Source: Candidatus Caenarcanales bacterium
GTDB taxonomy: Bacteria > Cyanobacteriota > Vampirovibrionia > LMEP-6097
DNA: 5,560 nt
NCBI GenBank assembly: GCA_021299565.1
Contig: JAJTHA010000154.1
Coordinates: 1 to 5,560 of the forward strand
Reading direction: 5' to 3'
The notes under the pieces were generated by a model. That model saw only the letters and a program-made list of their open reading frames with translations, had not been told where the DNA came from and ran no database searches. A program made the position numbers and the translations under genes. Positions within the stretch are counted from its first letter, which is position 1. Each line of letters opens with the position of its first letter. Below, piece after piece: positions 1 to 4,883 of the stretch.

Positions 1-338
1 CAGGTCAAAATAGAAATCAAAATACAAGAGATAATTCCTAATAATTTATATTTGCCTCCAAAAAAATTTTCGTAAAACCTGAACAACAAAAAATAAACAG
101 TAATAAACAAAAAAGAAGCTCCAAGTGGGGCTGGAATCACATGAAGGATTTTGGCGAATTCCACTTGAGGCATTACTTGATAAAGAAAGAACAAATTAAC
201 GACTATTGTTGATGGCATAGACACTACTAGCCCTGCTATATCTCTTGTACATTTCTCTGCTACAAGGGATTGAGCAGCTACTATAGCCCCACCAACAAAA
301 AAACTAGTAATTAATTGAATTTGAAAAGTATCTAACAC
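1..338 (-). CDS. Partial multi-span membrane protein of unknown function (N-terminal 112 residues)
   Basis: An open frame on the minus strand runs from a GTG at 338 to the left edge without a stop, giving 112 residues; the C-terminus lies outside the window. An in-frame TGA at 359..357 limits the start, and GTG at 338 is the only good start codon downstream of it. The protein is strongly hydrophobic with about four membrane segments, near residues 9-27, 34-56, 67-88 and 99-112. Recognisable patches are FFVGGAIVAAQSLVAEK (13-29), IAGLVVSMPST (34-44) and a Pro-rich VIPAPLGASFLF (68-79). From memory, the pattern of a GG-containing helix, an AE(K/R) turn and a GL..S(L/M)PST helix occurs in a widespread family of uncharacterised bacterial and archaeal inner-membrane proteins. 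I cannot name it firmly; a DUF3147-like relationship is only a possibility. It is transcribed divergently from elbB with a 15-bp gap. The coding call is solid; no function should be inferred. Confidence 0.72.
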   Translation of the reverse strand, partial: MLDTFQIQLITSFFVGGAIVAAQSLVAEKCTRDIAGLVVSMPSTIVVNLFFLYQVMPQVEFAKILHVIPAPLGASFLFITVYFLLFRFYENFFGGKYKLLGIISCILISILT

Positions 339-340
339 GC

Positions 341-346
341 TATAAT
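341..346 (+). promoter_or_regulatory. Candidate -10 box for elbB, implying a leaderless transcript
   Basis: A perfect TATAAT ends 7 nt before the ATG at 354. Transcription normally starts about 6-8 nt after the -10 box, which would place the 5' end at or within a base or two of the ATG. No Shine-Dalgarno sequence is present between the box and the start. A -35 element is not clear: TTGAAA at 321-326 is only 14 bp away and TTGAAT at 315-320 is 20 bp away. Confidence 0.5.
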
Positions 347-348
347 TT

Positions 349-354
349 ATTATA
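349..354 (-). promoter_or_regulatory. Candidate -10 box for the leftward membrane-protein gene
   Basis: The minus strand reads a perfect TATAAT here, 10 nt before the GTG start at 338, so a start site about 7 nt downstream would leave a leader of only a few bases. TTGACA sits directly against it (360..355), too close to be its -35 partner, and no good -35 is seen at 16-18 bp. The box forms one arm of a palindrome whose other arm is the -10 candidate of elbB. Confidence 0.4.
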
Positions 355-1037
355 TGTCAAAGAAAATTTTAGTCATTCTTGCTGGTTGCGGCGCTAAAGA
401 TGGATCAGAGATACACGAATCTGTTCTGGCTCTGCTTGCGATCGACAAAGCTGGGGCTACTTATCAATGCGCTGCACCCAATATCAAACAAGCTCACGTA
501 CTAAATTTTATAGATAACTCTGAAATCAATCAAGAGAGAAATGTTCTAATCGAATCAGCGAGAATATCTAGAGGTAAAATACTTGATCTTGCTAATGTAT
601 CAATGAAAGATTATGATGCCTTGGTTATACCGGGAGGCTTTGGAGCTGCTAAAAACCTTTGTACATTTGCTTTTGATGGCATAGAAGCAAAAGTCAACGG
701 TGAAGTTTCAAGAATCATCGAAGAAGCATACAATAGTAAAAAACCGATAGCAGCTATTTGCATTGCGCCGGCAATAATTGCACTAAGCCTTGCAAAAATC
801 AATCCCAATATTACCCTTACTTTAGGCACTGAAGATTCTGCTAACCAAAACCTAACCGACATCGGAGTAAAATCAAAAAGCTGCTTAACAACTAGTTTTG
901 TGGCAGATGAAGCTAATAAAATAATTTCTACCCCAGCTTATATGCATAGCAATTCAAGAATCTCAGAACTTGAGCAAGGTATTTCCGAGGCTATTCAACA
1001 TCTAATAACAATGTGCCATCAGACCGTGGCTGCATAA
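354..1037 (+). CDS. elbB: ElbB/ES1-type DJ-1/PfpI superfamily protein (glyoxalase-like)
   Basis: This 227-residue protein matches the ElbB/ES1 (YhbL, GATD3-like) branch of the class I glutamine-amidotransferase/DJ-1 fold, at close to the usual family length. Visible landmarks are the N-terminal ILAGCGAKDGSEIHE (8-22), with the family GCG..DGSEIHE signature, ARISRG (69-74), VIPGGFGAAKNL (91-102), the nucleophile elbow AICIAPA (134-140) with Cys136, and STPAYM (192-197). Family members are cytosolic. The E. coli protein was linked to isoprenoid synthesis and has been reported to have weak glyoxalase activity, so a role in handling reactive carbonyls or damaged metabolites is likely but the substrate is unknown. 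The frame begins with MSKKILVI, the normal family N-terminus, which supports the ATG at 354. That ATG has no Shine-Dalgarno and lies just after a TATAAT. The C-terminus (MCHQTVAA) extends slightly beyond the conserved fold. The gene appears monocistronic. Confidence 0.93.
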   Translation: MSKKILVILAGCGAKDGSEIHESVLALLAIDKAGATYQCAAPNIKQAHVLNFIDNSEINQERNVLIESARISRGKILDLANVSMKDYDALVIPGGFGAAKNLCTFAFDGIEAKVNGEVSRIIEEAYNSKKPIAAICIAPAIIALSLAKINPNITLTLGTEDSANQNLTDIGVKSKSCLTTSFVADEANKIISTPAYMHSNSRISELEQGISEAIQHLITMCHQTVAA

Positions 1038-1084
1038 TTAGAACAAGAGGCGCTTTAGCTAATATTACGGCAATATTCAAAGAG

Positions 1085-1103
1085 TTAACCAAAGCTTAAC
1101 CAA
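1085..1103 (+). promoter_or_regulatory. Tandem TTAACCAA direct repeat, possible Pho-box-like operator
   Basis: TTAACCAA occurs at 1085-1092 and again at 1096-1103, an 11-bp period that places both copies on one face of the helix. Response regulators of the PhoB/PhoP/SphR type bind direct repeats with 11-bp spacing. The reported cyanobacterial Pho-box unit (PyTTAAPyPy followed by T or A) fits the second copy exactly and the first except for its leading G. The repeat ends 7 nt before the CATAAT box of the next gene and covers its -35 region, as in class II activation. A clear third copy is not present. Both the site and the regulator are inferences. Confidence 0.35.
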
Positions 1104-1110
1104 TAGAAGT

Positions 1111-1116
1111 CATAAT
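1111..1116 (+). promoter_or_regulatory. Candidate -10 box for the 94-residue gene
   Basis: CATAAT ends 5 nt before the ATG at 1122, the same geometry as the -10 candidates of elbB, pckA and mdh, so the transcript would start at or very near the ATG. No Shine-Dalgarno lies between them. The expected -35 position (about 1088-1093) holds no consensus hexamer but is occupied by the TTAACCAA repeat, consistent with an activator-dependent promoter. Confidence 0.4.
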
Positions 1117-1121
1117 TCGGT

Positions 1122-1406
1122 ATGTCACTAGGCGGAATTTCAAATATTAGAACAGGCGGGCAAGGCACCGGGCAAGGACAAGGAACAGCTGGTAATCAAG
1201 CTGAATCGCAAGGCAAAGAATTTTCATTAGAAAAACAAAAAGCTGGCACAGAAAGAACAGCTTTGATCAGCAATCAAGTTGCCCAAAAATTACGTGGCAA
1301 AACTTCTCAAATAGTTGATCGTAAAAGACGTAACAAAAAAGGCGCACCAAGAACCATTATCGTAGACGGGGAAATTTACGAAGTATTTTTACTTGCTATA
1401 GCCTAA
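1122..1406 (+). CDS. Small basic protein with Gly/Gln-rich N-terminus, function unknown
   Basis: I do not recognise this 94-residue protein. It has two parts. Residues 1-31 are low complexity, with ten Gly and five Gln including GQGTGQGQGT (13-22), and are probably disordered. Residues 32-94 are mixed and basic, with a KRRNKK cluster at 68-73 followed by APRTIIVDGEIYEVFLLAIA (75-94), which looks like a short beta-hairpin with a hydrophobic end. There is no signal peptide or clear membrane span. The basic patch could bind nucleic acid or an acidic partner, but that is speculation. Reality of the gene is supported by a -10-like box at the spacing seen for its neighbours and by a coherent charged/hydrophobic C-terminal half. 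It stands alone after elbB (84 bp) and its last five codons plus stop overlap the tail of the convergent sulfotransferase gene. An alternative is that it is a lineage-restricted or spurious frame. Confidence 0.65.
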   Translation: MSLGGISNIRTGGQGTGQGQGTAGNQAESQGKEFSLEKQKAGTERTALISNQVAQKLRGKTSQIVDRKRRNKKGAPRTIIVDGEIYEVFLLAIA

Positions 1407-2324
1407 TTTATCCATAAGCTCTTTCACCATGGGCATGATTTTATCTATGGCATCTTTATTTTTTAGCCATTTGTCTTTTTGAGGCTTTGAATCTAGGTAA
1501 TTAACTTCTGGGGGTTTTGTAGCTAGTTGAATTAATTTTTTGTTGAGACTTAATTTAGTAAACTCACAAATTTTAGTCGTGACGGCTAAAGGATCGCTGC
1601 ATAAATCTTCATAGCGTATAGTAATTGTTCTATCTTTCGGCAAATCATTGAGAGCATATTCATTTGATTTCAGCCATTGATAAGCACAAAGCTCCTCTAA
1701 AGATTTATCTGCGTAATTTTCCCAACCCGGCGGCAAAACAAAACGCCAATTAACTGCATCAAAATTGCTGAAATTAATTTTTCGACCAAGCTCAGGACTA
1801 CGCTTATATTGCAATCCCTGAGGGCGATTACGCCAGCCTTCTATCAAAGAGCTTATGTTTGATCTGGGATCTCTAGTAATATAGACGAAATAAGCATCTG
1901 GAAATAACTGCTTTATCACCGGTATTTTAAAACAATTTCTTGGCGTTTTTTCTAGTAGTCTATAACTTGGGTGAAAAAGATTTTTGAATAAAGCATTAAA
2001 TTCATAGAATAGATCTGCTATTGGTCTCAAATGCTTACGAAACACTTTGTTATAAGCCTTGCCCAAAAAGCTAGATCTAAAACTGGTTTTATGAAAATCA
2101 TTTCTTATCATTTCGATTTCTTCAGAAGAGATTTCCAATAAAGCATCATCTGGATAAATATTTTTTTGCTTTTCTTGTCTCAAATAAAAATCTCTAAAAA
2201 TAAATCTACTTTCTTCATAGAGCGAAAAAAGCTCGGGATGAGAACCTAGTATAGTAAACAAAAGAGTTGTACCGGATCTTGGCGCGCCAATAATAATAAT
2301 GGGTGCTTGTATTTGACTAACCAT
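1389..2324 (-). CDS. PAPS-dependent sulfotransferase family protein
   Basis: This 311-residue protein is a cytosolic-type sulfotransferase that would transfer sulfate from PAPS to a hydroxyl or amino group of an unknown acceptor. The 5'-phosphosulfate loop is IIIIGAPRSGTTLLF (9-23). EKTPRN (125-130) follows, then ITRDPRSNISSL (149-160), whose Arg151 and Ser155 correspond to the 3'-phosphate-binding pair of PAPS. IRYEDL (236-241) and a late KWLKN (285-289) before the helical KELMDKLGY end are typical of the bacterial Sulfotransfer_1/3 group. Length is normal and there is no signal peptide or membrane anchor. Its ATG at 2324 lies inside the end of pckA (8-bp overlap, shared ATGGTTAG), with no strong Shine-Dalgarno, so it is probably expressed from the pckA promoter and by translational coupling. 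Its 3' end overlaps the convergent small gene by 18 bp. The acceptor could be a surface polysaccharide, lipid or small metabolite. Confidence 0.88.
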   Translation of the reverse strand: MVSQIQAPIIIIGAPRSGTTLLFTILGSHPELFSLYEESRFIFRDFYLRQEKQKNIYPDDALLEISSEEIEMIRNDFHKTSFRSSFLGKAYNKVFRKHLRPIADLFYEFNALFKNLFHPSYRLLEKTPRNCFKIPVIKQLFPDAYFVYITRDPRSNISSLIEGWRNRPQGLQYKRSPELGRKINFSNFDAVNWRFVLPPGWENYADKSLEELCAYQWLKSNEYALNDLPKDRTITIRYEDLCSDPLAVTTKICEFTKLSLNKKLIQLATKPPEVNYLDSKPQKDKWLKNKDAIDKIMPMVKELMDKLGYSK

Positions 2325-3855
2325 GAAGCTTGATCTTTTCTTTGAACATTTCTGATAATTTCAGTGCTGTTTTAGAATAAGCTTCCTTATCAGCCCAAAA
2401 AGTTTCAGGCATCGCGATACTATTTGGAATTTCAAAACCAAATATCGAATGCTTACTAGTCGATTCCTTTGCAAGCTCACCACTATTAATACCATGAATG
2501 ATTTTACGGGTAAGTTCTAATGGCATTCTTTGACCAGTGCCATAAGCACCACCTTGCCAGCCGGTATTAACCAACCAACAATTAACATTCGATTCTGAGA
2601 TTTTCTTTGCCAGCAAATCCCCATAAACAGTTGATTTCAATGGCATAAAAGGTGCTCCAAAGCAAGCACTAAAAACAGCGGTAGGTTCTTTGACACCAAT
2701 TTCAGTTCCGGCAATTCTCGCAGTGTAACCAAGCAAAAATTGCTGCTTAGCATCTTCGCTAGTTAATTTAGATACGGCAGGCAAAACACCAAAAGCATCA
2801 CAAGTTAGCATAATAATGTTTTTAGGAGCTTTTCTGACAAATCTATCTGATTTAGCATTAGGGATAAAAGCCAATGGATATGAGACTCTTCCGTTTTCTG
2901 TAATTGAAACATCATCATAGTTCAATGTTTTGTCTGAGTTCATGAAAACATTTTCGATAACTACTCCAAAACGCCCACTAGCGTGATAAATTTCCGGTTC
3001 ACTTTTTTCATTTAGCTTTGCTGTTTTTGCGTAACAACCATTTTCAAAATTAAAAACACCTTCACTAGACCAACCATGCTCATCATCTCCTATAAGCCAT
3101 CTTTCGGTATCGGCTGACAATGTGGTTTTGCCGGTACCAGACAAACCAAAAAATATGCTTACTTCACCTTCAGGATTAGAGTTAGCCGAGCAATGCATTG
3201 GCATAATTCCTTTTTGAGGATAAATGAAGTTCAAAATACTAAAAACAGATTTTTTGATCTCACCAGCGTATAAAGTTCCTGCAATTAAAACTTCTTTTGT
3301 GGAAAAATTAACTAGAATAAAAGTTGGTGAATGCAGTTCAGGAAATTTCTTAGTATCCGCCTGATAGTCACCCATATCGATAACTGTATATTCTGGAACG
3401 TATTGATCAAGGGCTGTTCGTCCGTAACTAAGTTCTGCGGCTTTGGTATTAACGGCAGCTAGCATATTGCGAATAAACAAACTATGCCAAGCTTTTTGGG
3501 TAATGACTCTTACATTAATTGAATTTGACGGATCTGCGCCAGCAACACAATCCTGAACATACAATTGCTCTTGTTTGTTTGAATATGCAATAAATTCTTC
3601 TCTTATTGCTGCATAAACCTCTGGGCTAATTGCTTTATTTACTTCGCCCCAATCGATAATATCTTTGCTAAAGTCGTCTTTAACAATAAACTTGTCCTGC
3701 GATGCTCTTCCTGTATGCTTACCCGTATAAGTACAAAGGGCTCCTCTATCACTTAAAACTGCTTCACCCTTTTTCAGAGCTTCTTCATAAAGTTGTGCTG
3801 TTTTTAAATTTTTGAGAGCTTTGCTGAGATCTAGAGTTGTTTTGGTTGCTGTCAT
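2317..3855 (-). CDS. pckA: Phosphoenolpyruvate carboxykinase (ATP), EC 4.1.1.49
   Basis: This 512-residue protein is an ATP-utilising PEP carboxykinase, which interconverts oxaloacetate plus ATP with PEP, CO2 and ADP in the cytosol. Every key element is visible: substrate-binding TGKHTGRASQDKF (44-56) with Arg50; YAGEIKKSVF (196-205) with Tyr196 and the metal-site lysine region; MHCSANSN (220-227) with His221; the P-loop GLSGTGKTT (237-245) with Lys243; the metal-binding kinase-2 stretch LIGDDEHGW (254-262); GRVSYPLAFIP (322-332) with Arg323; and the adenine-side GGAYGTGQRM (435-444). The length is slightly shorter than the usual 520-540, without loss of a motif. The GTP-type enzyme is excluded by this motif set. 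The ATG at 3855 follows an extended -10 box and has no Shine-Dalgarno. The gene is divergent from mdh across 60 bp and overlaps the following sulfotransferase gene, so it heads a two-gene operon. Confidence 0.97.
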   Translation of the reverse strand: MTATKTTLDLSKALKNLKTAQLYEEALKKGEAVLSDRGALCTYTGKHTGRASQDKFIVKDDFSKDIIDWGEVNKAISPEVYAAIREEFIAYSNKQEQLYVQDCVAGADPSNSINVRVITQKAWHSLFIRNMLAAVNTKAAELSYGRTALDQYVPEYTVIDMGDYQADTKKFPELHSPTFILVNFSTKEVLIAGTLYAGEIKKSVFSILNFIYPQKGIMPMHCSANSNPEGEVSIFFGLSGTGKTTLSADTERWLIGDDEHGWSSEGVFNFENGCYAKTAKLNEKSEPEIYHASGRFGVVIENVFMNSDKTLNYDDVSITENGRVSYPLAFIPNAKSDRFVRKAPKNIIMLTCDAFGVLPAVSKLTSEDAKQQFLLGYTARIAGTEIGVKEPTAVFSACFGAPFMPLKSTVYGDLLAKKISESNVNCWLVNTGWQGGAYGTGQRMPLELTRKIIHGINSGELAKESTSKHSIFGFEIPNSIAMPETFWADKEAYSKTALKLSEMFKEKIKLHG

Positions 3856-3861
3856 ATATCA

Positions 3862-3867
3862 ATTATA
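3862..3867 (-). promoter_or_regulatory. Extended -10 promoter of pckA, implying a leaderless transcript
   Basis: The minus strand reads TGCTATAAT, a perfect -10 hexamer with the TGn extension, ending 6 nt before the pckA ATG at 3855. Transcription would therefore begin at about the A of the ATG. The region 17 bp upstream (CAATTT) is a poor -35, as is usual when an extended -10 is present. This is the strongest promoter candidate in the window. Confidence 0.6.
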
Positions 3868-3901
3868 GCAAGACCGGTTAGTCAAAATTGCAAATACTGG
3901 G

Positions 3902-3907
3902 TACAAT
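3902..3907 (+). promoter_or_regulatory. Candidate -10 box for the mdh-permease operon
   Basis: TACAAT ends 8 nt before the mdh ATG at 3916. A start site at the usual distance would leave a leader of zero to two bases. No Shine-Dalgarno is present. The expected -35 (about 3879-3884, TAGTCA) is weak and lies directly beside the -35 position of the divergent pckA promoter, so the two polymerases would share or compete for the same upstream DNA. Confidence 0.42.
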
Positions 3908-3915
3908 TTATTAGT

Positions 3916-4878
3916 ATGAAACAATCAAAAGTAACAGTCATCGGCGCAGGAAACGTTGGAGCGACAGCCGCTCAAAGACTTGCAGAAAAAAACATTGCAA
4001 ATGTGGTGATGCTTGATGTGATGGGTGGCATTGCAGCCGGCAAAGCATTAGATCTGATGGAAGCAAGACCTGTTGAACTTCACGATAGAACTATTTTTGG
4101 TGGAGATGATTATAGTTTGTCAAAGGACTCAGATGTAGTACTGATGACAGCGGGCTTGGCTCGTAAACCTGGAATGTCACGCGATGATCTTCTTGCAAAA
4201 AATGCTCAAATAGTCAGCACCTGCATTGAAGAAGCTTACAAATATTCCCCAAATGCAATTTTTATAGTTGTTTCAAATCCAGTTGACGCAATGACTCAAC
4301 TTACTCACCAAATCCTTTCAGCGAAAGGTGTTCCGAATAATAAAATCATTGGTATGGCTGGTGTGCTTGACAGTTCAAGAATGGCATTTTTTATTGCTGA
4401 AGCTCTAGATGTTTCAGTTAGAAACATACAACCTTGTGTACTTGGTGGTCATGGTGATGATATGGTGCCTATTGCTCGCTATACAACGGTTGCAGGAATT
4501 CCATTGCCTGAACTTTTATCATCTGAAAAAGTTGCGGAAATCATCAAACGCACTCAAAATGGTGGGATTGAAATCGTTAATCTACTTCAAACTGGCTCAG
4601 CGTTTTATGCTCCTGCCTCTTCATCAGTTGAAATGATTGATGCTATCTTGCATGACAAAAAACAAATTCTACCTTGTTCATGTTACCTAAGTGGTCAATA
4701 TGGTGTTTCTGGCGTGTTCGTTGGAGTTCCAGCTAAATTAGGCGTGAACGGAATCGAAGAAATTCTTGAACTGAAACTAACTGCTCAAGAATTAACCGAA
4801 TTAAAAGCATCTTCAGAATCTGTACGTAAAAACGTAGCAAGAATGCAAGAGCTTATTAATAACGCTGCGGCTGCATAA
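3916..4878 (+). CDS. mdh: NAD-dependent malate dehydrogenase, LDH-like type
   Basis: This 320-residue protein is a malate dehydrogenase (EC 1.1.1.37) of the lactate-dehydrogenase-like group, oxidising malate to oxaloacetate with NAD+ in the cytosol. The Rossmann motif is VIGAGNVGA (8-16), and Asp34 at the end of the second strand indicates NAD rather than NADP. The mobile active-site loop ARKPGMSRDDLL (82-93) carries Arg83, the residue that favours malate/oxaloacetate over lactate/pyruvate, and Arg89. VVSNPVD (118-124) with Asn121, LDSSR (151-155) with Arg155, and GGHGDDMVP (177-185) with catalytic His179 complete the site. Length is typical. The ATG at 3916 gives the family N-terminus directly. 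It is divergent from pckA, placing two successive steps of C4 metabolism on one control region, and it is followed after 5 nt by the TauE/SafE gene. The all-alanine end (NNAAAA) is unconserved tail. Confidence 0.96.
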   Translation: MKQSKVTVIGAGNVGATAAQRLAEKNIANVVMLDVMGGIAAGKALDLMEARPVELHDRTIFGGDDYSLSKDSDVVLMTAGLARKPGMSRDDLLAKNAQIVSTCIEEAYKYSPNAIFIVVSNPVDAMTQLTHQILSAKGVPNNKIIGMAGVLDSSRMAFFIAEALDVSVRNIQPCVLGGHGDDMVPIARYTTVAGIPLPELLSSEKVAEIIKRTQNGGIEIVNLLQTGSAFYAPASSSVEMIDAILHDKKQILPCSCYLSGQYGVSGVFVGVPAKLGVNGIEEILELKLTAQELTELKASSESVRKNVARMQELINNAAAA

Positions 4879-4883
4879 TCCAG

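Noticed and set aside
355..360. TTGACA on the minus strand as a -35 box
   Set aside because: It abuts the minus-strand TATAAT with no spacer, and at a 17-bp spacer it meets no -10-like hexamer before the GTG start.
611..862. An 83-codon open frame on the minus strand inside elbB
   Set aside because: It lies wholly antisense to a well-conserved gene, shows no family resemblance and has no start signals.
1028..1038. GGCTGCATAAT repeated at the ends of elbB (1028-1038) and mdh (4869-4879)
   Set aside because: Both encode an alanine-rich end plus TAA; an 11-bp match in such a context is most simply a coincidence of codon use.
1060..1068. TAATATTAC, the nonanucleotide of single-stranded DNA virus replication origins, beside an AATATT pair (1061-1066 and 1072-1077)
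   Set aside because: There is no Rep gene, the possible stem is six A/T pairs only, and the motif is plausible by chance in AT-rich spacer DNA.
1061..1077. AATATT-acggc-AATATT as an elbB terminator
   Set aside because: The stem is all A/T and is not followed by a U-run, so it would be too unstable for intrinsic termination.
4409..4636. A 75-codon plus-strand frame inside mdh
   Set aside because: It is an out-of-frame shadow of the mdh coding sequence, which has all its catalytic motifs in the main frame.
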